Origin: Laccaria trichodermophora
Taxonomy: Eukaryota > Basidiomycota > Agaricomycetes > Agaricales > Hydnangiaceae
Reading direction: 5' to 3'
Length of the DNA: 64,000 nt
Assembly: GCA_018417955.1 (NCBI GenBank)
Contig: JACTVC010000036.1
Span: 186,001-250,000, forward strand
The translations under genes and the position numbers were made by a program. Under the pieces are notes generated by a model. It was not told the origin of the DNA. It did not search any database and was given only the letters and a program-made list of their open reading frames with translations. Below, piece by piece: positions 22,245-32,583 of this stretch; position 1 is the first letter of the stretch, and each line of letters begins with the position of its first letter.

Positions 22245-22435
22245 CATATGGACTCCAGTGGATTCCAGTGGCCCATTTGTCAGGCCAAATTGGCTTGCAC
22301 AATTCCCAGTCCACTGGACTCTCACTGGACTACAAGCCACTTTCCTGAGTCCAGTCCCAGTCCAGTGGACTATGAGTCCAGTCAGAATCCACTGGAGTCC
22401 AGTGGAGTCCAGTGGATTCCAGTGATTCCAGTACA
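22245..22435. repeat. Left palindrome array, GTCCAGTGGA dialect
   Basis: Units ACTCCAGTGGATTCCAGTGG and GTCCAGTGGAGTCC; partner of 23676-23975. Confidence 0.85.
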
Positions 22436-23299
22436 TTATTGCTTATTACTTATTATTATTAATTATGAATACTACAAAAAAAGCAAAATGGACTATACAG
22501 ACTTATAATTCTATTGATCAATGAATAGAAAGGTAATGATATACATATTAGTATAGGTAGTGATAGCTGCAATAAGGATTCATGATTTTGGTCAGTCTGC
22601 GGGGTGAGGTCACATGACTACTTGAGGGTGTGCCATATCGTCACGTATCCTGTTTGCAGCATGGTCACACATCCGTGACCATCCCTTTCCCTTCCACCAC
22701 CACCACTGTCCTCTAACACCGCTGACGCCAACGCTGCCCACGCCAACAACGCCCATGCCCACGCCAATAACGCCCACGCCCACGCCAACAATGCCCACGC
22801 CAATGCAGAATGATGGGCCAAGAATGAGGGACAACGCCCATGACGTGGCAACGTCATGGGCCAAAGGTACGTATGCCCACCACCCCAATGCCCAGTTCTC
22901 ACCACGACAGGTGCCAGCGGCACGCAACAATGACTTGCGAGGACAACAAGGACAACGACGTGCGAGAACGATGACAATGATGACACGCGAGCACAACAAC
23001 ATGCGACAACAACAACATGACAACAACAACAACAACACGCAAGAACAACAACACACAACAACAACACGCAAGCATGACAATACGCGACAACAACGAACGA
23101 CACATGACGACAACGAACGAGTGCCCACCACCGCCAACGCCAATGCGGAATGGCGATGAGGGACCAGCAGCGGCACGCGACAACAACAACAACACACGAC
23201 AACAACAATGCGTGACAACAACAACGACATGCGAGCACGATGATATGCGACAGCGCCCACCACCGCCAACACCAATGCGGAACGGCGATGAGGGCCCAG

Positions 23300-23575
23300 C
23301 AGCAGCACCCCCTCCCCTCCACTCTCTCCCCCAATCACTACCTCCTCTCTTCACCACTCCCTCTGCCCTCCACTCTCTCCCCCCTTTCCCCCCTCCCCCT
23401 TTCCTTGCTCCCTCCCCCTCCATTCCTCTCTTCCCCCCTCCCTTTCCCTTCCCCCTTCCTTGCTCCCTCCCCCCTCCCTTTCCCTTCCTGACACCACTCC
23501 CTCCCCCTCCATTCCTCCCTTCCCCCTTCTTCCCTCTCCCCTTCCTTTTCCTTCTTCTCCCTCTCCCTTTCTGTA
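23300..23575 (+). repeat. Polypyrimidine tract
   Basis: CCCTCCCCTTTCC-type C/T tract of the innermost element. Confidence 0.9.
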
Positions 23576-23675
23576 ACATAGAATCTAGTAAATTTAATTA
23601 ATTTAATTAATAAATATATTTCAATTTTATTTTTTGTTTTGAGATCTAAGTTCAGGAATTCTGAATTAACTTAGG

Positions 23676-23975
23676 TCTGTGGCAGTCCAGTCCAGTCCAG
23701 TCCAGTTTTGTGTTGGGAGAGTCCAGTGGAGTCCAGATTTGTGATTTGCAGTCCAGTCCAGTCCAGTCCAGTCCAGTCCAGTTTTGTGTTGGGAAAGTCC
23801 AGTGGAGTCCAGTTTGTCCAGTCCAGTTTTGTGTTGGGAGTCCAGTGGAGTCCAGTGGAGTCCAGATTTGTGAATATTGTTATAATGGTCCAGTATATAG
23901 TGGAGTCCAGTGGAGTCCAGTGGAATCCAGTGGAAGCCAGTGGAATCCAGTGGAGTCCATGTGGATTGCATGGGG
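23676..23975. repeat. Right palindrome array, GTCCAGTGGA dialect
   Basis: Runs of GTCCA (up to six in a row) and GTCCAGTGGA units, with TTTTGTGTTGGGA spacers repeated three times. Confidence 0.85.
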
Positions 23976-23999
23976 GATGGTAAAGTATTGCCCACCACT

Positions 24000-24370
24000 C
24001 CATCCACCCTCCCTCTCTTCTCTCCCTCCCTCCTTCTTCCCTCCCTCCATCCTTCTTCCCTCCCTCTGTCCCTCTTCCCTCCCTCCATACCCCCCCTCTC
24101 TCCATACCCCCTCTCTCTCCATGCCCCCCCCCCTCTTTCCCTCCCTCCCCCCTCACTCCCTCACTCCCTCCCCTCCATCACTCCCTCCCTCCTCCATCAC
24201 TCCCTCCCCTCTCCATCACTCCCCACCACCTCTCCCCATCACCCCCTCCCCTCTCCACCACTCCCCACCACCTCTCCCCATCACTCCCTCTTCCATCACC
24301 CCTCTCCCCACCACCCCTCTCTCCTTCACCCCTCTCCCCCTCCCCTCCATCCCTCCCCCTCCCTTTAACA
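24000..24370 (+). repeat. Polypyrimidine tract with CACCACTCCC units
   Basis: C/T-rich with interspersed CATCACTCCC; belongs to the 21345-24732 element and was separated from its low-complexity part by the inner insertion. Confidence 0.9.
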
Positions 24371-24609
24371 CTCTATGTAGTAGGATGATTTTTTAGTAGA
24401 ATAATCTCATGTAGTTCTAGTGAATACACCTGAATTATTTATGTTCAAATTTGAATATCATAAGCAATTCCTAAGTTTAAGTTATCAGCATAGAATAGAA
24501 TAATAGATTGACTGACTGCATTACACAAGTAATTCAGGAGGTCTTGATAAGTGCAGATTAAGTCATATGACATCTAGCTAAAGTGGAATTGTAGGGGGAA
24601 TCAAGAAGT

Positions 24610-24715
24610 ATAGATTTGTACTGAAATTTCTGTCTATTCTAGTCGGATTCCTGTCAATTCCGGCCGGAATGCACAGAATTCCTGGAATTCCATGGAATCC
24701 GGTAGGAATCAGTGG
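24610..24715. repeat. Right palindrome array, ATTCCGGCCGGAAT dialect
   Basis: Short array with ATTCCGGCCGGAAT and GGAATTCCATGGAATCCGG. Confidence 0.75.
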
Positions 24716-25309
24716 AGGAATGGAAAGTATTGCCCAGATGATGTACAACAAACTGAAATTCATCATCCATCATCATTTTTTCTTCTAGACTATGACACCA
24801 CCCATAAAGATCAACTCCCCCCCTCTCTGAACAACTTCCACAGCACGCACAGGAGCTGCACCACCTATAAAAAGCACCCACCACCCACAACAAAACACCC
24901 ACCACTCTTGAAGAACACCCACTGCCCACAAATGACGATGCCACCCACAAATGATGACTGCCGCCCACAAAAAGCCCCACCCATGCATGCAAACAACACG
25001 GTGCCCACAAATGACAACTCAGTGCCCAAATGAGAACACCAAGGGACAGGAATGATGACCACCCATGAAATATGACCACCCATGCCATGGACCCCATGTA
25101 CAACAACAACAACCACCAACATATGACTCACGAGGGCCACGCCAGCACCCCAATACCTGGGTCGATTACACACCCAGGCAAGGGATGCAGCTACTTTACT
25201 ATGCTTAGGATGAGAATGACTGCCTGTGTACAACAACAACTGCCCACAAGAACAACTGCCCATGCACCAGAATGACTGCCCATGGATGAGATTGAACCCC
25301 ACCTGTCTT

Positions 25310-25555
25310 CCCCCTCCATCCATCCCCTCCCTCTCCCTCCATCTCTCCCCTCTCTCCCCTCCTTCCCCCTCCATCACTCCCACCTCCCTTCCCTCCCTTC
25401 CCCTCCCTCTCCCTCTCCCTGCCTCCCCCTCCCTTCCCCTCCCTCTCCCTCTCCCTGCCTCCCCCTCCCTTCTCCTCCCTTCCCTTCCCTCCCCCTGCCT
25501 TCCTCTGCCTTCCCCCTTCATCATTCCCCACCCCTTCCTCCCTCCCCCTCCCTGA
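25310..25555 (+). repeat. Polypyrimidine tract
   Basis: CCCTCCCTCTCCCT units, including a near-perfect duplication of about 45 bp (about 25395-25485). Part of the outermost element. Confidence 0.9.
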
Positions 25556-25694
25556 CCACATTAGATTATTAAATTTTTGTATATATTTGTGTATATAGTT
25601 ATCAATATAATATCTATGTTTACATGGAAGTTTGGTATGGAATTTTGAGGTGTTAAAAGGTCGACTGACTTAATCAAAAATTGATAGAATGCAT

Positions 25695-25885
25695 GATACT
25701 CTACTAGGAGTCCAGGAGGAATCCAGTAGGAATCCAACTGAAGCATTGGATTTTTCCTACTGGACTGGAATGATCCCAAATCACAAGGAATTGTGGATTC
25801 CTAAGGAATGGGTATAGTGGAGTCCAATAGGTGGAAAATGCCTTCTTTGGAAGAATTTTTGAAATCCAGTGGGAATAGGTGGGGG
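25695..25885. repeat. Right palindrome array, TCCTACTGGA dialect
   Basis: Units AGGAGTCCAGGAGGAATCC and TTTCCTACTGGACTGGAATG, ending GGAATAGGTGGGGGAGTG. Confidence 0.8.
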
Positions 25886-25899
25886 AGTGATAAGTACTG

Positions 25900-26354
25900 G
25901 AGTAGAGTAGTACTTAATTCTTCATATTTTTCAGACTCTCACATGACATATTTATGGAGCTGTCAAAACCTCATTTTTTTCACTTTTTTCTACATGAAGC
26001 AAAGAATGGGATCCAGACCTCATATTCATGTCAAAGATGTATATAGAATATTTGTATATCATCATATTTATATGGTAAATAGTACCCAGAACTTGAGGAA
26101 AATATAGTATTCTTTATGTGGTGCAAAACTTATGGTGAGTCACTGTATACTTTATTTTGGTTATGTGTCAGAGTAGAGAGATGTGGAAAAATACCCTGGT
26201 TTGAATAGACATGAAGAGTTGTCAGGACTGACCTGCATTACCTCTCTTCTTATGAATTCCAAACAACAGCTGGGGTTTAAATTTTGATATTTTTTTGCCA
26301 ATATTAGAAAAGAGGTGACCTGAAAATATGAGCATCAAAAATATGGAAAAGTGA
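25900..26354. other. No gene recognised between transposon stack and NLR
   Basis: AT-rich sequence with no supportable open frame. It may contain the 3' untranslated region of the NLR gene on the minus strand. Confidence 0.5.
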
Positions 26355-29300
26355 CTAGAAGCTCAAATAAATACCTTTCTTTTCAAGATGAATGAGTTCA
26401 TCATCCAGATTGGTAGTAGGTGGAAGAGTAGTTGGGGCCCCTACTGCATCAGAGTCATCTTCTCCCAGAACTCTGTTGCTGGCATGTGGAACTTCACTGT
26501 CCACATTTCCCTTCTCCATAGCTGGGGTCACAGAAACTCCATGGCTTGTATTGTAAACTTGGCTCTCTGCATCATAAACCTTCATGGATTGACTCATGGC
26601 TTTCTGTGTTGCTGCTAAATTCTTCATGGCTATGATTGTGTGTGGGTGTTCTTCTTCATAAATCTTTCTCCTAGCATCCAGAACTTGGATCTGCAGCTTC
26701 TCTGCTTCTGTATATTTTCCCAGGTCTCTGTATGTTGATGCAAGACTTCCCATGGCAGAGATTGTGTATGGGTGTTCTTCTCCAAGAACTTTCTTACAGA
26801 CATCCATAACTTGGATCTTCAGCTTCTCTGCTTCTGTATGTTTTCCCAGATCTCTGTATGTTGATGCAAGATTTCCCATGGCAGAAATTGTGCCTGGGTG
26901 TTCTTTTCCAAAAATTTTATTCCTGGCATCCAGAACTTGGATCTGCAGCTTCTCTGCTTCTGTATGTTTCCCTAGGTCTCTGTATGATGATGCAAGATTT
27001 CCCATGGCTAAGATTGTGTCTGGGTGTTCTTCTCCAAGAACTTTCTTCCTGGCATCCAGAACTTGGATCTGCAGCTTCTCTGCTTCTGTATGTTTCCCTA
27101 GATCTGTGTATATTGATGCAAGATTTCCCATGGCTAAGATTGTGCGTGGGTGTTCTTCTCCAAGAATTTTCTTCCTGGCATCCAGAACTTGGATCTGCAG
27201 CTTCTCTGCTTCTGTATGTTTCCCTAGATCTGTGTATGTTGATGCAAGATTTCCCATGGCTAAGATTGTGTGTGGATGTTCTTCTCCAAGAATTTTCTTT
27301 CTGGCATCCAGAACTTGGATCTCCAGCTTCTCTGCTTCTGCATATTTCCCCAGATCTGTGTATGATGATGCAAGATTTCCCATGGCTAAGATTGTGTCTG
27401 GGTGTTCTTCTCCATGAAATTTCTTACAGGCATCCAGAACTTGGATCTCCAGCTTCTCTGCTTCTGTATGTTTCCCTAGATCTGTGTATGTTGATGCAAG
27501 ATTTCCCATGGCCAAGATTGTGGCTGGGTGTTCTTCTCCAAGAATGTTCTTTCTGGCATCCAGAACTTGGATCTTCAGCTTCTCTGCTTCTGTATGTTTT
27601 CCTAGGTCTCTGTATGTTGATGCAAGATTTCCCATGGCAGAGATTGTGCCTGGGTGTTCTTTTCCAAGAATTTTATTCCTGGCATCCAGAACTTGGATCT
27701 GCAGCTTCTCTGCTTCTGTATGTTTCCCTAGGTCTGTGTATGTTGATGCAAGATTTCCCATGGCTAAGATTGTGTGTGGATGTTCTTCTCCAAGAACTTT
27801 CTTACAGGCATCCAGAACTTGGATCTTCAGCTTCTCTGCCTCTGTATGTTTCCCTAGATCTGTGTATATTGATGCAAGATTTCCCATGGCTAAGATTGTG
27901 TGTGGATGTTCTTCTCCAAGAATTTTCTTCCTGGCATCCAGAACTTGGATCTGCAGCTTCTCTGCTTCTGTATGTTTTCCTAGATCTGTGTATATTGATG
28001 CAAGATTTCCCATGGCTAAGATTGTGCGTGGGTGTTCTTCTCCAAGAATTTTCTTCCTGGCATCCAGAACTTGGATCTGCAGCTTCTCTGCTTCTGTATA
28101 TTTTCCAAGGTCTCTGTATGTTGATGCAAGATTTCCCATGGCAGAAATTGTGTCTGGGTGTTCTTCCCCAAGAATTTTCTTTCTGGCATCCAGAACTTGG
28201 ATCTCCAGCTTCTCTGCTTCTATATATTTTCCCAGATCACTGCGTGTTGATGCAAGATTTCCCATGGCTAAGATTGTATTTGGGTGTTCTTCTCCAAAAA
28301 TTTTCATCCTGGCATCCAGAACTTGGATCTGCAGCTTCTCTGCTTCACTTGAATATCCTTGTTCACAGAGTAACCAGCCAAACTTTTCATAAGCATCATC
28401 AAAGTAATTGTTGTTATACTGCATATTCTTTCTGACATGTGTCACCAAAGTTCTCCTAAAGCCATATGACTGACTTTCATCATTTTTTAGAGAAGCAGAT
28501 AATATAGCAAATGCCATCAAAGAGCATTTTTGCTTTTCACCGACACTCATCCTATCCCCACCCCATGCATTTACCAGTGGATGCATGCTATGCACACTAC
28601 CAGATGCATCTTTCTTGATTAAACAGAAAGACAGTAAGACTCGAACCCCCTCTTTAAAGTGTAGATTATCCCAAGTACCATCCTTGTTGAGTGATAGCAG
28701 TTTTCGATCTAGAACAGAATGTGCCAGTGGTAAGTCAGGGTGAGACATTGTTTCATTTTCTTGAGTAGCAGCATAGAAAAAGATTTCTTCACTGACACTC
28801 TCATGATGGAAAAATGGAAACAATTTCAGTAGAAATAATGCACTGTCAGCTGCCCTAGCCTTGTCAAAATTATGAGATCTAGCCCTCTTTTGGATTTCCT
28901 CATATGACAACTCCCAAGTTCTATAGACACTTTTGTTATATTTAGATGCCCCAGTGAATTCAGAATGTGATAACAATGTTTCTCTATGATGGAGATATTT
29001 ATTAAGGTAGTCACCAATGTTGGAAGCTCCAGAGCCAATGAATGCACCAGCCTGATCAACAGCAAGAGGTAAACAACATAGCTCTGTCACAATCTTAGAA
29101 GCTTCTGCTTTAAAATCCATACTCAAACAGCTAGCTTTCAGAAGTAATGCAATAGCATCCCTTTCTTCCAACTGTGTCACCTCAAGAGAATTCTCTGGTG
29201 AAGTCAAGCATTGCATGCTAGCATTGCGACTAGTAATCAGAATGTTCCCCCCTCTACCAGGTGGAAAATATCCCTCTAGCTCAGCAGGAGATAGAATATC

Positions 29301-29891
29301 AGCATTGTCAAAGACCATAACATAGTTCTCTTTCAAAGAGCCAATCCAGTAGAGAGCAGACTCAGGTGACCCATTCAACATGCCAGAGTTAGCGTCAGGA
29401 AGGAGACAAATGCCCTTGAGCCCCTGTAGAATGGCACCAGCAGAAGATGCATCAATCCAGAAAACAGGAGAAAAACTGAGGGGTAGTAGGCCTTCAACAA
29501 CAAAGGTCAAGCATATGGCTTGATGTGCTCACTGGTCAGACATTTCCTCAATGAACTTCAAGCAAATTTGAGTCTTTCCGATACCTCCCATTCCATGCAG
29601 TAAAAAGTACTTTCTTTGCTGAACCCCATCGGTGGAATCAGCGAGAAAATGTTCCTTGAGTTTTTTGATAATCTCCGTTCGACCTGTGAACCGAGTGCTC
29701 GGGTTTGGAACAAGGGGGATTACCGCATCAGATATCGCTGAGTTGTTATTGATGTATATCTGCGAGAAATCCAGGCCATCAGCTTGCTCTACGAACGAAA
29801 ACCCGATAGTTTCACGCACGGTGCTTGCTGCGTAGATTGTGCCGCTCATGACAACATCACGAGCGCCCGGGAAAATATTCGTTTCACTCAT
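26355..29891 (-). CDS. NLR-like STAND protein: NB-ARC-type NTPase with TPR repeats (1159 aa)
   Basis: Exon 1 is 29533-29891 and exon 2 is 26355-29475, joined across a 57-nt intron (GTGAGC..CTCAG); the sum is an exact codon multiple. I start at MSETNIFPGARDV because the upstream in-frame extension looks like 5' leader. The Walker A motif is GMGGIGKTQI, followed by FWIDASS, VMVFDNADILS (Walker B) and the NILITSR sensor, then a CCLPLAVDQAGA segment (GxP-like) as in NB-ARC domains. The C-terminal half is about 14 TPRs of 42 aa (LDARKKILGEEHPDTI-SAMGNLASTYRDLGKYTEAEKLQIQV type). Such fungal NLRs are thought to sense non-self and trigger cell death; the N-terminal effector here is short (about 60 aa) and not recognised. 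The repeat similarity suggests recent unit duplication. Confidence 0.88.
26640..28350 (-). repeat. 126-bp tandem repeats encoding the TPR units
   Basis: About 13.5 direct copies of a 126-bp unit (marked by repeated GATGCAAGATTTCCCATGGC on the plus strand). This is coding repeat, not satellite; the long plus-strand open frames here are its mirror image. Confidence 0.9.
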
Positions 29892-30149
29892 ACTGAGGGA
29901 ATACACTGCTGGATGGAAGGAATCTGAAGTGGGCGAAGGAAAGAAACGAGTAAGTACCTGACGCCCAGAGACCCCCAATCCTTCCACGTGTTGAGCAAAG
30001 CGCTTGGCAAACACCTTTCAATCTCTGACATCATCACACGTGTATAACTAATCATTAATCATTCCTGACAAGAAACAGGCAGGAGGGTGACCTGGTCTAC
30101 GGTTCAAGAGAAAAACATCTCACATGACTTCCCCTTTGAAGAGACACAA

Positions 30150-31520
30150 GTACCCTTCGTTTTCCGAACGTACCTTCAATTCCTGTGGCTCCCTGAGGTA
30201 CTATCGACTTCATTTCCCCTCTGCTGTGGTGCTAACACGCTTTCGAGTCAATAATGCCTCTACACCTCCTCGGTTCATCCCCGCGACGTGCCCATACGCC
30301 CACTACGTCGACCATCATTGCAGTCCTTGACCCACTTCTGCTCACGACAGGAACTACCCACAAAGAAATACTGCGAGGAGCTGCCAAAGATATTGATGAA
30401 CGGTGGTGGCGTGGGGCAAATGGAAGAGACGATGATGTGGTACGCGGCGTCGCGTGAAAGGCCGAGGAGGAGCGTTGGAAGTGGACCCGCTCCACCACCC
30501 CCAGGAGCTGTGGGATGCCAAAGAAACGCAAGCGATCTGTTCGAACGCAGACAGCTGTCCCTGTTCCCACCTTAAAAATCCATCTGGAAGTCTTCATGGA
30601 CACAGTCGATCGGCAATCAGTTCCCAGCCGTGACTTGTTAAGCAAGTTGCGCGATACAACGGACGAACGCGACTGGATGCAGAGATTCTGCGAAGACATT
30701 ATCGAGCGTTAGTACGTTTCGTGTCCCCTCGAAAATCACACTAAACTGATTCTAGGCCTGAAATCAGGTATTACCAGACCAATGTGCCACCTCCCCAGCC
30801 ACCGAACAATCCATCTACCCTGAAACCGCTGACCATCCTGCGTCCTATCTAGCATCCCCCGTCACTTTCTACGACCTCAGGCCGCGGTAACGCAACGAAG
30901 CCACACACGGCTACGCTTGATCTCTCTCGTTCCCTGTCCATATCTCTCGAGCAGGAACGAGGAGAGCGAAGGAACGTCTGGGGAGTGTGGAAGTTGATAA
31001 GAAACGCGAGGTTAGCATGTCGCGGGTATTTTGCCCAAGACGAAGACGCAGCGTACAGATGCCAAGGAGTTGGGCAAGGGAAGGAGAAGGCGGGTGGAAA
31101 GACGGGCTTGAGGGACATGGGTGTGACTTTGGTGGAGAAACCGCCGGTTAAACCGCGTGCGAGGTCTTCTTCGCAGTCTCAAGTGCCATTCCAGCTGAAC
31201 TCACAACCGGCAGTCAACGACAAGCGACTGGACGGCCTGCTTCGTCGTCATTTAGGGCTGGGGGCCTGTTTTCTCATCTCGAGGCTAGAGACTACAGTCT
31301 CCTCCTAAGACGGACCGCAGTTACAAAGACCATGCTGTTCGATAACACCCCGTCGAACACCTGCTAAATTTCAGCTGCGGGAAAGTTTATCTGGACGGTC
31401 GGCGTGGAGGGTGCATGGACACGTTACAGGGACAGACCGAGGACTGTAAAACGTGTCATGACCGCAGCACACGTAAAGTACCGTTAAGGGAACCGGGGGA
31501 TTAAAGGTACGTTCGAGAAA
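30150..31520. repeat. Diverged inverted duplication with unassigned open frames between arms
   Basis: Plus-strand 30160-30320 and minus-strand 31380-31515 align over about 140 bp (GAACGTACCTT..AATCC, GGTACT, TGCTG-GGT, CCTCGGT-TCCC, CGACC) with many differences. Between them, short plus-strand frames (for example MPKKRKRSVRTQTAVPVPTL at 30515, continuing via a possible intron into PEIRYYQTNVPPPQPP) look partly coding, but I cannot assemble or name a gene. Confidence 0.45.
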
Positions 31521-31559
31521 GAGATTGTTCTGGCGTTTGCTCATATCGTTCAGAAGCAA

Positions 31560-32583
31560 GATGCTTTGCTGTTGAACTGTAGATCAGGTCTGCCAGACTC
31601 CTGCCCGGTTCTAGTGAGTGAGGGAGGTCTGTGAGGGTTGCCATTTGAGGGTGCCGGTGATGGTGCAAGGTCAAAGAAACACGGTCCGCCTCGTCCACAC
31701 CATCACATCCTCGACATTCTGCGTAAATAATACCGACGTGGAGCTTGCGTGGAGCGTATATCCTTCATAAATCTTCTTTATGACAATAATGGCCTCAGTT
31801 ATGCGGGAAGGACCTATTTTTACGCTCTATCTTCCATCCTACCCCAATCTTCCAGTGCCAGACTTCCACCAAACTTCCACAATATTTCACGGTTTTGCTT
31901 GTCTATATGAGATCTTGTGCCACGGCGAGAGTCAAGTCACAAAACCGCTGGTCTATCTTGTATCGCGACCGCTAAAGCTGATGGACATGGCGTGCCACAT
32001 GAGATTGCGAAAAGAGGATGTCAAGAGGATGTTGTGGCAGGAACTGTTGGATGTTTTGACTTCAGTAGTCTGGATTACAACCCCAACACCAATTAAACAA
32101 ATATTGACACGATATGTACTGACCTGAGCTTCAACAGATGCAATAGATGGGAGTCGAGGAGAAAGTTGGGAAGGCGAAAGGTCAAACAAACCCCCACTAT
32201 GCGCATACATCCCCCATCTGAATTAACACGGATTGGTACGGAAATGGAGGGAAGGGTGGGGCGTCTGCGATCCTCGCTCCGGGTCCTCCCCGTTCCCGAA
32301 ACCGTCGGTAGACCACGGGGATGACACCAGAGGGACCTTGAGGCCTTGAGGCATTAACCAGGACAAAATGAGGTGCTTGTTTCATGCTTTCCAAATATAC
32401 GATTTCTAGGTTACATTACTGGCGAACGCATGGCAAAAGGATGTGAGTCGGCGTCCTACTGGCAAAAAACGTATCCCATAGTCAGAGCATTTGACGCATA
32501 TATTCGAGCAAACGCCAACTGGGATTGTGTTAGCGAGAGAAGTTATGAGAGACAAGCATGCCACGTACCTTTTCCCATAAAAC
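31560..32583. other. No gene recognised
   Basis: The longest frame (plus 31780-32127, beginning MTIMASVMREGPIFTLY) has no domain I know. Nothing else can be supported. Confidence 0.4.

Larger units (their letters stand above)
22218..23990. mobile_element. Innermost element of the nested stack (1.8 kb)
   Basis: Left end GAGGTCTTTACCATCCCCCA and right end (reverse complement) CAATACTTTACCATCCCCCA, then ATCCATATGGACTCC versus ATCCACATGGACTCC. CCCACCACT is present on both flanks (22209-22217, 23991-23999), i.e. an 8-bp duplication with one extra matching base. Contents: array, AT-rich spacer, ACGCCCACGCC and ACAACAACG low-complexity stretch (22680-23290), pyrimidine tract (23300-23575), AT spacer, array. 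No transposase. Confidence 0.87.
21345..24732. mobile_element. Middle element of the nested stack (3.4 kb with its insert)
   Basis: Left end GAGGTCTTTATTGTCCTCCA and right end (reverse complement) CAATACTTTCCATTCCTCCA both lead into CTGATTCC. A perfect 8-bp duplication CCCAGATG flanks it (21337-21344, 24733-24740). It is interrupted by the 22218-23990 element, so its own length is about 1.6 kb. Own contents: array, 48-bp palindrome, CAACGCCAC low-complexity stretch (21590-22200), pyrimidine tract (24000-24370), AT-rich spacer, array. Confidence 0.87.
20338..25899. mobile_element. Outermost element of a nested stack (termini match, no duplication found)
   Basis: Left end GAGCTCTTTACACTCCCCCA matches the reverse complement of the right end CAGTACTTATCACTCCCCCA, both continuing CCTATTCC, and both arrays share the TCCTACTGGA dialect. 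The immediate flanks (GTATATGG left, GAGTAGAG right) do not match, so either the ends belong to two different insertions or one flank was rearranged. Excluding inserts, the element would be about 2.2 kb, with a CACCCACAA stretch (24760-25280) and a pyrimidine tract (25310-25555). Confidence 0.6.

Noticed and set aside
22610..23579. Cys/Val-rich and Pro-rich open frames in the low-complexity part of the innermost element
   Set aside because: Several overlapping frames on both strands are open because the repeat lacks stop triplets; no start context or domain.
25900..26354. Continuation of the FAR1-like relic after the outermost element
   Set aside because: Translation in all frames gives no match to the expected downstream region, so continuity could not be shown.
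26752..28435. Long plus-strand open frames over the NLR repeats
   Set aside because: They are antisense mirrors of the 126-bp TPR-coding repeat; composition is a by-product and no known domain is present.
30232..30699. Minus-strand 155-aa open frame
   Set aside because: Ser/Arg-rich without domain; plus-strand reading of the same stretch looks at least as coding, so neither is called.
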